From Halomonas sp. HAL1 (GTDB taxonomy: Bacteria; Pseudomonadota; Gammaproteobacteria; Pseudomonadales; Halomonadaceae), in the NCBI RefSeq assembly GCF_030544485.1, contig NZ_CP130610.1, forward strand, positions 2,790,001 through 2,854,000: a DNA stretch of 64,000 nt, in the 5' to 3' direction. Below are positions 27,364 through 35,610 of the stretch, piece by piece. Numbering within the stretch: position 1 is the first letter of the stretch; every line of letters begins with the position of its first letter. Made by a program: the position numbers and the translations under genes. The notes under the pieces were generated by a model that had not been told where the DNA came from, ran no database searches, and worked only from the letters and a program-made list of their open reading frames with translations.

Positions 27364-28938
27364 TTAATGCATGGCATCCCGCATCCAGGGCTTATAGCGG
27401 CGTAGGCGTGCTCGCCCTTCCGTTTTGGCGCGGTACATCGCAATATCGGCCTGCTTAAGCAATTCTTCATCGTCACAATCAGCGGCCATAAAGCAGGTGT
27501 ATCCCATGCTGGGCGTTACCTCCACCCAGCGGCTTTCAAGCCGATAAGGTTCAGAGAGTGCCTGCTGAACAGCGCACATATAAGCCTCAGCAGCGGCTTC
27601 CATATCTACCTCTGCCTCTTCTTCAAGCAGTGCCAGCAGGACAAACTCGTCGCCGCTAAGCCGTGCGGCCATGTCGCCTTCGCGCAAACAGCCTTCTAGG
27701 CGGCGGGCTACTTGCACCAGCAAATCATCCCCGGTGGCATGCCCCCAGGTATCGTTAATCAGCTTGAAGCGATCTAAATCTAAAAACATCAACAACCCGC
27801 CCTGCTGTTCAGTTTGCTTCTCATGGCAGAGGGCAGCTAATCGCTCAATAAACAGGCGACGATTGGGCAAATCAGTGAGTGAGTCATAGTAGGCTTGGCG
27901 GTAAATAATCGCGTCGGCGCGCTTACGCTCGGTAAAATCTTCGATAATCGCTACACCGCCAACCATCTCGTTACCCGCGCTATGTACGCCATTGAAGAAG
28001 GCGCGCAGGGGCGTTCCCGCGCTAGCCTTGGGCAGATAGTAGGTTCCTTCGTAATAGCCAGTGCCTTTGGCCAGTGCGTTGCGCACAGCCTTTGCCACTC
28101 TGCTATCCGCCGAATGGGATAACATGCGATAGCCGAGCAGCTGCGCACGGTTAACACCCAGGATATCCAGCAGTTTGCTATTACAGTCCGTTACTTGGCC
28201 ATGTTCATCAAAATGCAGCACGCCCAGCGGCGAACGTTGAAAGATAGAGCGGTAGCGGTTTTCGCTTTCTTGCAACTGCACTTCGCGAGCAGACATACTC
28301 ACCCGCAGGGCAATATTGTCGTGAATAATGCGACTTAGGCGTCGGCTGGTAGTAATAATCAGGCCTAAAAACAGGCTTAGCATGGCGCCAATGAGAATTG
28401 CCAGTGATGACCCTAACAACAAAAACTGCACCAGCAAGGGCAGTATAATCGGCAACACAAAGCCAAGCGAAACCCACCATACGGCAGAAAGCGTTGTGAT
28501 GCCGCCAGCGGCAATACCGGCCAGGACAATCGAAAGCGCGGCTACCTGGCCATGGTTTTCGCCGGTAAACAGAAATACCCCACCAGAACCCCACACGCAG
28601 CCAGCCGCAATCGCACCAATGCTGAACCGATGTAACCAGCGGCGGCGCTGCTGTTGCTGCGCGGGTAAGCGGCTAAAATAGTAAGCCAAGGCAAGGCGAG
28701 CCAACGACACAAAGGTCAAGACGGCAAGCCAGGTCAGCAGTATCCAGCTCGCCACTACCGGCCACATGGCAGCCACTAACAACATGCCTGCCAACACACT
28801 GCTAAGCACGGGCTGCCATAAGTTATCGTACAGAAGGCGTACTTTCTCGCTGTGTAAGCGTTTTACGGTGACATGATGATCGCGCTGGAAACCACTACGC
28901 ATCCCCGACGCAGTCCTCGTAGTTGAGGATTGAGACAT
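27364..28938 (-). CDS. Membrane PAS-GGDEF diguanylate cyclase
   Basis: A 524-aa protein. The N-terminal half (about residues 38-195) holds several hydrophobic helices. A PAS domain lies at about 218-335 (ENRYRSIFQRSPLGVLHFDE, then GVNRAQLLGYRML). The GGDEF domain at about 350-515 has DSLTDLPNRRLF, MFLDLDRFKLINDTWGH and the active loop ARLSGDEF (Ser in place of the first Gly, an accepted variant). RxxD (REGD) lies exactly five residues before it, so a product-inhibition I-site is present. It should make cyclic di-GMP. No EAL domain is fused. Confidence 0.92.
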   Translation of the reverse strand: MSQSSTTRTASGMRSGFQRDHHVTVKRLHSEKVRLLYDNLWQPVLSSVLAGMLLVAAMWPVVASWILLTWLAVLTFVSLARLALAYYFSRLPAQQQQRRRWLHRFSIGAIAAGCVWGSGGVFLFTGENHGQVAALSIVLAGIAAGGITTLSAVWWVSLGFVLPIILPLLVQFLLLGSSLAILIGAMLSLFLGLIITTSRRLSRIIHDNIALRVSMSAREVQLQESENRYRSIFQRSPLGVLHFDEHGQVTDCNSKLLDILGVNRAQLLGYRMLSHSADSRVAKAVRNALAKGTGYYEGTYYLPKASAGTPLRAFFNGVHSAGNEMVGGVAIIEDFTERKRADAIIYRQAYYDSLTDLPNRRLFIERLAALCHEKQTEQQGGLLMFLDLDRFKLINDTWGHATGDDLLVQVARRLEGCLREGDMAARLSGDEFVLLALLEEEAEVDMEAAAEAYMCAVQQALSEPYRLESRWVEVTPSMGYTCFMAADCDDEELLKQADIAMYRAKTEGRARLRRYKPWMRDAMH

Positions 28939-29079
28939 ACCGACTACCCGCCTAATGAAAAAGTGCTATTGGTTTCAGCCTAGTAAGCTGATTTTTTTGT
29001 GATTCCTTTTTAGCGCATTTAGGCAATTTTAGCGATATAAGTTGCGTACTCGGTCAACTACTGACCCATTAAGTAAGCA

Positions 29080-29108
29080 AAAAAGCCGCTTGCGGGGCAG
29101 GCGGCTTT
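29080..29108 (-). terminator. Rho-independent terminator after purK
   Basis: Read on -, AAAGCCGC pairs with GCGGCTTT around a 10-nt loop and ends in a T6 tract. It sits 6 bp beyond the purK stop. Confidence 0.85.
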
Positions 29109-29114
29109 GGAGCA

Positions 29115-30236
29115 CTACTGTTTGATTGAAAAACTGAGATCTGGAGGGGGAGCATCGGGCAACAAAGCGCTACAGGCGCGAACTTTCTCAAGCAGTTCGG
29201 CATGGTTGGGTGCCAGGATATTGACGTGGGCGAGTTTGCGCCCGGCACGTTCTGCTTTGTCATAGCGATGCAGGTGCGTGTTTGTAAGCGCCAGGATCGC
29301 CGCATTATCCCCCTCACGACCAATTACATTAATCATGCACGTGGGGGCTATCGCCTGGGTATCGCCCAACGGCAAGCCCTGAATAGCACGCAGATGATTC
29401 TCAAACTGGCTGGTCACCGCGCCGTCCATCGTCCAGTGGCCGGAGTTATGTACGCGTGGGGCCATTTCATTGGCCAGCAGGCTGCCATCGCGGGTTTGAA
29501 ACAGCTCAAGCGCCAGCACCCCCACGTAATCCAACTCATCCAACAACGCACGAATATAGCTATCGGCGGTTTGCTGAACGCTAGCATCCAGGTCCGGCAG
29601 TGGCGCTACGGAGTAACGCAGAATGCCATCGACATGCTGGTTTTCCGCCATGGGGTAGAACACCACTTCGCCATCACGGCCGCGTACGGCAATCATCGAG
29701 ACTTCGCGCACGAAATCGACAAATGCTTCAACGACTAGCTGCGAATGGCCAATAGCGGCCCATGCATCTGCCGCCTGCTCAGGCTGTTTCAATACTGCCT
29801 GGCCTTTACCGTCGTAGCCTTCCGTGACCGATTTAGCCACTACCGGGCAGCCCAGCTCGCGGGCGGCGGCTTCAAGCTGCTCGGCACTTTCCACCACACG
29901 ATAAGCAGGCGTCGGAATTCCCAAGCGATCAAATAGGGTCTTCTCTTCGACCCGGTTTTGGCACACTTCAATGGCGCGGCTACTCGGGTAAACCGGCTTA
30001 TGCTGCTCAATTTCCCGTACCAGTTGCACCGGCAGGTGCTCGAACTCGTAAGTCACCACATCCACCTTGGCTAAAAACTCAGCCAGGTGCTGGTTATTAG
30101 GGTCGACAATGACATCGCCAATGCCTGCACTGGGGTTACCCGTGGTATCTAAAAAAGTGAAGCGATTGCCCAGCGGATAACCTGCTAGCGCCAACATACG
30201 GCCTAGCTGGCCTGCGCCTAGTACACCGATATTCAT
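29115..30236 (-). CDS. purK: 5-(carboxyamino)imidazole ribonucleotide synthase
   Basis: A 373-aa ATP-grasp enzyme. Visible are GVLGAGQLGRMLALAG at the N-terminus, the ATP-binding CPVVAKSVTEGYDGKGQAVL, the metal-binding LALELFQTRDG and NEMAPRVHNSGHWT. It converts AIR, bicarbonate and ATP to N5-CAIR in purine synthesis. The ATG has AAGGAGG upstream. It follows purE by 11 bp on the same strand, so purEK is one transcription unit. Confidence 0.96.
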   Translation of the reverse strand: MNIGVLGAGQLGRMLALAGYPLGNRFTFLDTTGNPSAGIGDVIVDPNNQHLAEFLAKVDVVTYEFEHLPVQLVREIEQHKPVYPSSRAIEVCQNRVEEKTLFDRLGIPTPAYRVVESAEQLEAAARELGCPVVAKSVTEGYDGKGQAVLKQPEQAADAWAAIGHSQLVVEAFVDFVREVSMIAVRGRDGEVVFYPMAENQHVDGILRYSVAPLPDLDASVQQTADSYIRALLDELDYVGVLALELFQTRDGSLLANEMAPRVHNSGHWTMDGAVTSQFENHLRAIQGLPLGDTQAIAPTCMINVIGREGDNAAILALTNTHLHRYDKAERAGRKLAHVNILAPNHAELLEKVRACSALLPDAPPPDLSFSIKQ

Positions 30237-30247
30237 AGACAGCCTCC

Positions 30248-30763
30248 TTATTCTGCTTCTGGATCGGGACGCGGATCCGGATTATCGAGTACTTTCTGGG
30301 TCTGCTCAGCGCGAAACGCCTCGACCGCACTGCGCACAGTGGCATCTTGTAAGCCAACAATCTGCGCCGCCAGCAAGCCTGCGTTAGTGGCGCCCGCCTT
30401 ACCAATCGCCAGCGTCCCCACCGCAATGCCGCCCGGCATCTGCGCAATCGAAAGCAGCGAATCCAAGCCTTTAAGCGCCTTAGACTCCACCGGCACGCCG
30501 AGCACGGGCAGCGGCGTTTGCGAGGCCACCATGCCGGGCAAGTGAGCAGCACCACCAGCACCCGCCACAATCACTTGTAAGCCGCGCTCGGCCGCACCCT
30601 TGGCATAATCGAACAGCAGGTCCGGCGTACGGTGCGCCGAGACCACGCGGGTTTCATAGGCCACGCCCAAACGCTCCAGCATGGAGACAGCGTGCTCCAT
30701 GACCGGCCAGTCAGACTTAGAACCCATGATCACGCCCACCTTGGGTGTGCTGTTCGACGACAT
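30248..30763 (-). CDS. purE: N5-carboxyaminoimidazole ribonucleotide mutase
   Basis: A 171-aa class I PurE. The phosphate-binding motif [13 protein letters not shown], the [13 protein letters not shown] loop with the catalytic His, and [14 protein letters not shown] are all present. It converts N5-CAIR to CAIR after PurK. ATG 30763 was chosen because it begins [14 protein letters not shown] and is preceded by GAGGAG; a longer upstream frame lacks homology. First gene of purEK. Confidence 0.96.
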   Translation of the reverse strand: MSSNSTPKVGVIMGSKSDWPVMEHAVSMLERLGVAYETRVVSAHRTPDLLFDYAKGAAERGLQVIVAGAGGAAHLPGMVASQTPLPVLGVPVESKALKGLDSLLSIAQMPGGIAVGTLAIGKAGATNAGLLAAQIVGLQDATVRSAVEAFRAEQTQKVLDNPDPRPDPEAE

Positions 30764-30982
30764 GCAAAACTCCTCGGCCCAACGGCCTATAAAAGCGAGA
30801 CTAAATTGAAAAAGCGGCGTGTACCGGCCCAGGTACACAGCAAAATAGGAAGGCGCCTAGTTTACCAGAGCTAGCGCGTTTGCGGGCTTTGCAGAAATCG
30901 TGAAATTTTCATCAAAATAGGCATTGAAATGCGCACGAGTTGGCGGCATTGTGTCCTTGTCATTTCAGACTGTTGGAGCCAC

Positions 30983-31255
30983 ATGAGCACGGCACGCGCA
31001 ACTGCCACTGCGGAACAGCTAGATCCTCCGCGAAGCAGCCCTGACCTCGATGTCAGGGAACTAGAAAAACGTACGCGTTTAATGCGTATTATTACACGTC
31101 TGATCGCTGTATCAGACTTAGGAAGCCGAGAAATTGCCCGCCGGGCAGGGCTTCCCGTTCAGAAAATTAGCGACCTGCTCGCCGGAAGGCTTGAGCACCT
31201 GGGAGTGGATGAACTTCACGCCCTGCGTCGCACCTTAGAGCTGGAGGCGCCATAG
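30983..31255 (+). CDS. Small helix-turn-helix protein
   Basis: A 90-aa protein. Residues about 35-85 contain a helix-turn-helix of the XRE/HigA-like type: SREIARRAGLPVQKISDLLA followed by an amphipathic helix. The N-terminal 30 residues look disordered. ATG 30983 follows TTGGAGCC. It is divergent from purEK over 219 bp and has its own strong terminator, so it is a stand-alone regulator. No cognate toxin is adjacent. Confidence 0.75.
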   Translation: MSTARATATAEQLDPPRSSPDLDVRELEKRTRLMRIITRLIAVSDLGSREIARRAGLPVQKISDLLAGRLEHLGVDELHALRRTLELEAP

Positions 31256-31269
31256 CCAATAGCTAATCA

Positions 31270-31297
31270 ACGCCTCGCTCTCGCGAGGCGTTTTTAT
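31270..31297 (+). terminator. Rho-independent terminator after the small HTH gene
   Basis: CGCCTCGC (31271-31278) pairs with GCGAGGCG (31283-31290), TCTC loop, followed by TTTTTATTT. Confidence 0.85.
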
Positions 31298-31311
31298 TTG
31301 CTGGGCTAGTT

Positions 31312-31349
31312 TTGATGGATTAGCTAGCGTTGATGGATTAGCTAGGATG
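31312..31349. repeat. Short tandem repeat, two copies of a 16-bp unit
   Basis: TTGATGGATTAGCTAG occurs twice in direct order with a 2-bp spacer, and a diverged third unit follows (GATGGACTAGTTAG). It lies downstream of the small HTH terminator and past the 3' end of the convergent 58-aa gene. No function is evident. Confidence 0.6.
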
Positions 31350-31355
31350 GACTAG

Positions 31356-31532
31356 TTAGTCTTCGCGCTGCTCTAACGCCTCGGCAGCCTGAATTGCCTC
31401 TTTCTTAGAGGTGTGCTCGGAAACAACGACTTCGTTTTCAGGCACTGTTTCATCAATCACCAACCATCCGGTGATGGTTTCTTTAAGATCACTGGCTTCA
31501 ATGACCGGTTCGATACGAGCTTGTCTAGACAT
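31356..31532 (-). CDS. Small conserved-looking protein, 58 aa
   Basis: A short ORF that begins MSRQARIEPVIEASDLKETI and ends AAEALEQRED. The ATG (31532-31530) sits behind an excellent Shine-Dalgarno (AAGGAGA) at good spacing, and codon choice matches the neighbours. Acidic, no membrane segment, no cysteine. The pattern of a short strand-rich start and a Lys/Glu/Ala helix (SKKEAIQAAEAL) resembles DUF2188-type small proteins, but I do not assign a family. It is next to the metallothionein gene on the same strand and 43 bp from its stop. Confidence 0.7.
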   Translation of the reverse strand: MSRQARIEPVIEASDLKETITGWLVIDETVPENEVVVSEHTSKKEAIQAAEALEQRED

Positions 31533-31575
31533 TGTGGTCTCCTTGTCAATGTGGGCAGTTACGCTGTGTCTATGG

Positions 31576-31809
31576 CTAAAATTGCGCGTTACTGAATCCG
31601 TCCATTACCTCTTCACCTGCACTCTCTTCACCCTCGGCTGGGCGGTTAAGCTCACTACAGGGGCACCCTTTATGAACACAATCGCTTCCCCCAGGGTGAC
31701 CAGCAGCGCAGACCTTACAACAATAGGCGCGACCTTCTGTGATGACCGCCTGCTCGCTGGAGACGTGATGCTCACAGCCAGGACAGGCACAGACTCCCAT
31801 GTCCGTCAT
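31576..31809 (-). CDS. Bacterial metallothionein (SmtA/BmtA-like)
   Basis: A 77-aa protein with nine cysteines in the bacterial metallothionein pattern: CACPGC near the N-terminus, then YCCKVCAAGHPGG, then GCPC. Histidines HH and GHP complete the Zn/Cd site. It would bind zinc, cadmium or copper in the cytoplasm. ATG 31809 was chosen because a GGAGGGGG run lies just upstream; starts 24 or 36 bp earlier are possible but poorer. The acidic tail (AEGEESAGEE) is lineage-specific. The ChrA gene lies upstream on the same strand. Confidence 0.9.
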   Translation of the reverse strand: MTDMGVCACPGCEHHVSSEQAVITEGRAYCCKVCAAGHPGGSDCVHKGCPCSELNRPAEGEESAGEEVMDGFSNAQF

Positions 31810-31946
31810 GATGCCCCCTCCCTCGTTAGCCATGATTGGCGACATATTTAGCGTAGAAGAGAATGCCGAGGTAGGGAAAATTCAGCGTTAAGGTTATCGA
31901 CAAAATAGAAGTGCCGGTTACGTCACACCGCGCGCTGAAGGAGCAT

Positions 31947-33143
31947 TTAATGCAGAGGAATAAAGATTCCCGCTATCGCTACTAGAGCAACCACCAGCCA
32001 AGCAGGCAGTTTCCATACGCTAAGCAGCAAAAAGCCCGTAAGTGCCAGAACAAACTCATAAGGGCCAATAATCGCGCTGGTCCATACCGGCTGATAAAGC
32101 GCTGCGCCTAAAATACCCACAACCGCCGCATTGGCACCGCGCATTAGCGCCTGAGCGCTGCCCCACCGACGAAATTGGTTCCAAAACGGCAGCACGCCGA
32201 CCAGCAGCAAGAACCCTGGAATAAAAATTGCCAGCAGTGCCAACAAAGCCCCCACTACCCCGTTCATGCCGGGCAGAAGCGCGCCCAGATAAGCCGCAAA
32301 TGTGAATAGCGGCCCTGGCACTGCCTGGGCAGCGCCATAGCCTGCCAAGAACTCATCCGGTGTTATCCAGCCCGACTGTACTACCTCGGCTTCTAACAGC
32401 GGCAGCACCACATGCCCACCACCAAATACCAGCGCACCTGAACGATAAAAAGCATCGATCACGTTAAGCCAAACAGCACCGCCCGCCATCAGTGGCAGTA
32501 GAATCAGCAACCCGCCGAATAGCCCCAACGCGACCACGCCTGCTCGGCGGGAAACCGGAAAATGCAACGGTGCGCTTTCTGCTATGGCGGCACTATTCCG
32601 GCACAGCGCCAGCCCCACTAAACCACCCAATACAATCGCGGCGACCTGTCCCAGCGGGCCGCTTACCAGCACCACCGTGGACACAGCGGCCAAGGCGATT
32701 CCTGAACGGGTTTTATCTGGGCAGAGGTTGCGTGCCATCCCCCATACTGCATGGGCCACGATCGCTACCGCGACCACTTTTAAGCCGTGGATGATACCGC
32801 TGGCGATCGGGCCATCCAGCACCGCAGCCCCCAATGCGAACAACAGCAGAATAATCGCCGAAGGCAGCGTAAAGGCCAGCCACGCCATGGCCGCGCCCCA
32901 AGGGCCAGCGCGCAGTAAGCCGAGCGCAAACCCCACCTGGCTACTCGCCGGGCCCGGCAGAAACTGGCACAGTGCCACCAAATCAGCGTAGGCACTTTCG
33001 CTTAACCACTGACGCCGCTCCACAAAGGCAGTACGAAAATACCCCAGATGTGCCACCGGTCCGCCAAAAGACGTTAATCCCAGCGCTAAGAATGCCCAAA
33101 ACACCTCGCCTATGCGCCTGCTTGTCTGCGTTTGCTCCACCAT
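31947..33143 (-). CDS. chrA: Chromate efflux transporter
   Basis: A 398-aa long-form CHR protein with two homologous halves. The first half has the family motif FGGPVAHLGYFR and FLPGPASSQVGFALG; the second has GGGHVVLPLLEAEVV and GYGAAQAVPGPLFTFAAYLG. About ten or more membrane helices. It exports chromate, or acts in sulfate-analogue transport. No chrB regulator is adjacent, so real chromate resistance is not certain. Confidence 0.9.
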   Translation of the reverse strand: MVEQTQTSRRIGEVFWAFLALGLTSFGGPVAHLGYFRTAFVERRQWLSESAYADLVALCQFLPGPASSQVGFALGLLRAGPWGAAMAWLAFTLPSAIILLLFALGAAVLDGPIASGIIHGLKVVAVAIVAHAVWGMARNLCPDKTRSGIALAAVSTVVLVSGPLGQVAAIVLGGLVGLALCRNSAAIAESAPLHFPVSRRAGVVALGLFGGLLILLPLMAGGAVWLNVIDAFYRSGALVFGGGHVVLPLLEAEVVQSGWITPDEFLAGYGAAQAVPGPLFTFAAYLGALLPGMNGVVGALLALLAIFIPGFLLLVGVLPFWNQFRRWGSAQALMRGANAAVVGILGAALYQPVWTSAIIGPYEFVLALTGFLLLSVWKLPAWLVVALVAIAGIFIPLH

Positions 33144-33165
33144 CCATCCTCACCGTTTACCCAAT

Positions 33166-33202
33166 AAAAAAGCGCAAGGCTTATATGCTAAGCCTTGCGC
33201 TT
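33166..33202 (-). terminator. Rho-independent terminator after ilvD
   Basis: A perfect 14-bp stem, AAGCGCAAGGCTTA (33170-33183) with TAAGCCTTGCGCTT (33189-33202), loop of 5 nt. On - it runs into T's (A-tract at 33166-33170 of the + strand). Confidence 0.92.
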
Positions 33203-33232
33203 GACGTCTTGATGACACCCGCCGATAAATCG

Positions 33233-34915
33233 TTACTCTTGGTCTGTTACCGCACCGGTACTGGCAGAGCTAACGAGACGTGCATATTTGGCGAGCACGC
33301 CGCGGGTATAACGGGGTTCTGGCTGCTTCCACGCCTCGCGACGGCGCATCAACTCTTCGTCAGACAGATCCACCTCAATGGTATCGGCCTCCGCATCAAT
33401 GGTGATGGTATCGCCATTCTCTACCAATGCCAGCGGGCCACCGTCGAACGCTTCCGGCGACACATGGCCGACCACAAAACCATGGCTGCCACCCGAGAAA
33501 CGGCCGTCGGTAATCAGCGCCACGTCGTTACCCAAACCGCGGCCCATAATCGCCGAGGTAGGCGTGAGCATTTCGCGCATGCCGGGGCCGCCTTTAGGTC
33601 CTTCATAGCGAATCACCACCACATCACCCGCGACGACCGTGCCATCGTTAATGCGCGCCTGGGCTTCTTCTTCCGAGCCAAAGACCCGCGCCGAGCCTGA
33701 GAAGCGCGTGCCCTCTTTACCGGTAATTTTCGCGACTGCGCCTTCCGGTGCCAAGTTGCCGTAAAGCATGCGCAAATGGCTTTCCGTTTTGATCGGGTTA
33801 CCGAGAGAAGCGATGATCGGTGGCTCGGCAGGGTAAGGAGCTACATTGGCCAGGTTCTCTTCCAACGTTTTGCCGGTAACGGTCAAGCAGTTGCCGTTGA
33901 GCAGGCCTGCGTCCAGCAGCATTTTCATCAGCGGCTGAATACCGCCAATCGCCACCAGCTCGCTCATCATGTAGTGGCCGCTAGGGCGCAAATCGGCCAG
34001 TACCGGCACGCGTTTACCAATCTCGGTAAAGTCCGCCAGGGTCAGTTCCACACCAATGGTGCGCGCCATACCAATCAAGTGCAGCACCGCATTGGTAGAA
34101 CCACCCAGCGCGATGGTCACCGTAATGGCGTTCTCGAACGCCTCACGGGTCATGATATCGGAAGGCTTAATATCGTTCGCCAGCAGCGCCAGCACGGCTT
34201 CGCCTGCGGCTTTGCAGTCGTCGCGTTTCTCCTGAGAGATCGCATTCTGCGCGGAACTGCCCGGCAAGCTCATGCCCAATGCCTCAATCGCAGAGGCCAT
34301 GGTGTTAGCGGTGTACATACCGCCACAGGAACCGGGGCCAGGGATCGCCGTTTCTTCGATGTTTTTAAGCTCGATCAGGTCGATATCACCGCGGGAGTGT
34401 GCGCCCATCGCCTCGAACACCGAGACGATATCGGTATGTCCTTTGCCGGGCATAATGGTGCCGCCATAGACGAACACGCTGGGGCGATTCAAGCGCGCCA
34501 GCCCCATCAGGCAACCGGGCATATTCTTATCGCAGCCACCAATGGCCACCAGGCCATCAAAGCCTTCGCAGCCCGCCACCGTCTCGATGGAGTCAGCAAT
34601 CACTTCCCGCGACACCAGCGAATACTTCATACCCTCGGTGCCGTTAGCAATACCATCGGAAATCGTGATGGTATTGAAAATCACACCTTTACCACCGCCA
34701 GCATCGGCGCCATCGCGGGCAAACTCGGCCAGCTCATTAATGTGGCTGTTGCAGGGCGTCACCATGCTCCAGGTAGAGGCAATGCCCACCTGAGGCTTTT
34801 TGAAATCGGCATCCGTAAAGCCCACCGCGCGCAGCATGGCGCGGCTAGCGGCTTTACCTGGGCCATCAACCACAGGCGCAGAGTGGCGGCGGGAGTTTTG
34901 CGATGAATCTGACAT
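33233..34915 (-). CDS. ilvD: Dihydroxy-acid dehydratase
   Basis: A 560-aa IlvD/Edd-family enzyme for valine, isoleucine and pantothenate synthesis. Conserved cysteines lie in [16 protein letters not shown] and [30 protein letters not shown] and [20 protein letters not shown] are also present. The length fits the shorter bacterial/plant type, roughly 560 residues, rather than the 616-aa E. coli enzyme; cluster type (2Fe-2S or 4Fe-4S) is not decided here. It is monocistronic with its own terminator. Confidence 0.95.
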   Translation of the reverse strand: MSDSSQNSRRHSAPVVDGPGKAASRAMLRAVGFTDADFKKPQVGIASTWSMVTPCNSHINELAEFARDGADAGGGKGVIFNTITISDGIANGTEGMKYSLVSREVIADSIETVAGCEGFDGLVAIGGCDKNMPGCLMGLARLNRPSVFVYGGTIMPGKGHTDIVSVFEAMGAHSRGDIDLIELKNIEETAIPGPGSCGGMYTANTMASAIEALGMSLPGSSAQNAISQEKRDDCKAAGEAVLALLANDIKPSDIMTREAFENAITVTIALGGSTNAVLHLIGMARTIGVELTLADFTEIGKRVPVLADLRPSGHYMMSELVAIGGIQPLMKMLLDAGLLNGNCLTVTGKTLEENLANVAPYPAEPPIIASLGNPIKTESHLRMLYGNLAPEGAVAKITGKEGTRFSGSARVFGSEEEAQARINDGTVVAGDVVVIRYEGPKGGPGMREMLTPTSAIMGRGLGNDVALITDGRFSGGSHGFVVGHVSPEAFDGGPLALVENGDTITIDAEADTIEVDLSDEELMRRREAWKQPEPRYTRGVLAKYARLVSSASTGAVTDQE

Positions 34916-35000
34916 TAGAAATCTCTCTTAGCGTTGTTCACGGTATCCGCATAGCTTGGCGATGCCACGGCGTTCGCGCAAGGGAAGAGGACGCAAAAAA

Positions 35001-35432
35001 TCATCCCACGACACCTGCTTGCAGCGCCTGAACATAGCGCAGAAGATCATCTGCGCGACCTTCACTGACTAGCTGCTCGGGTGTTTTATAGTCAAATGCG
35101 CTAAGCGGCTCGTTGCGAAACCAAAACAGAGCATCATGGAAATCACCATTAATATCCGCCGCTGCACCGAGCACTCGAAGTGCATCACGCAAATAACGTT
35201 GAAGTTTTTCTGCCCCTTGGGCACGTGAGATCGTCGTACGATGAACATGCGCTTGGCTGGCCAGCGTTTGGATATCGATGCTCAATGCACTGGCAAATAA
35301 CTTCGGGTTAATCAACGGGTGGCGCTCTTGTCGAGCAACACCCTTTAAGTCAGCCAAAAACCGCTCGAACGAATCAGGTACCAGATACCGGTTAGGCTCA
35401 TTCAATGACTCTTTTACATTGCCCACTGCCAT
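35001..35432 (-). CDS. MbcA/ParS/Xre-type antitoxin-like protein (DUF2384), orphan
   Basis: A 143-aa protein. Residues about 45-85 form a degenerate HTH (IDIQTLASQAHVHRTTISRA) and the C-terminal about 55 residues match the MbcA/ParS toxin-binding domain (DALFWFRNEPLSAFDYKTPE followed by QLVSEGRADDLLRYVQAL). Such antitoxins normally pair with a RES-domain toxin; none lies on either side. ATG 35432 has AGGAGG 7 nt upstream. It may be a solitary regulator or a remnant of a lost toxin-antitoxin pair. Confidence 0.85.
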   Translation of the reverse strand: MAVGNVKESLNEPNRYLVPDSFERFLADLKGVARQERHPLINPKLFASALSIDIQTLASQAHVHRTTISRAQGAEKLQRYLRDALRVLGAAADINGDFHDALFWFRNEPLSAFDYKTPEQLVSEGRADDLLRYVQALQAGVVG

Positions 35433-35610
35433 TGGCAACCTCCTGCTACGCTTATACAGCCGATATACAACCCATATGCATCATATTTTCATCATAGCAG
35501 CTATAAAACTGGACGCTAGGGTTTCAAGCTTAAGAACTAAACTTATGGCACCATACACTTAGCCGCTCCGCCCTGGCCGTGAAGGAAACATCCATTAAGG
35601 AACACCGTGC

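Noticed and set aside
31411..31851. 146-aa frame antisense to the metallothionein and 58-aa genes
   Set aside because: The reverse-strand genes have recognisable motifs and Shine-Dalgarno sites; this frame has neither.
33776..34906. 376-aa open frame antisense to ilvD
   Set aside because: Shadow frame; its product is His/Arg-rich without family motifs and ilvD is clearly real.
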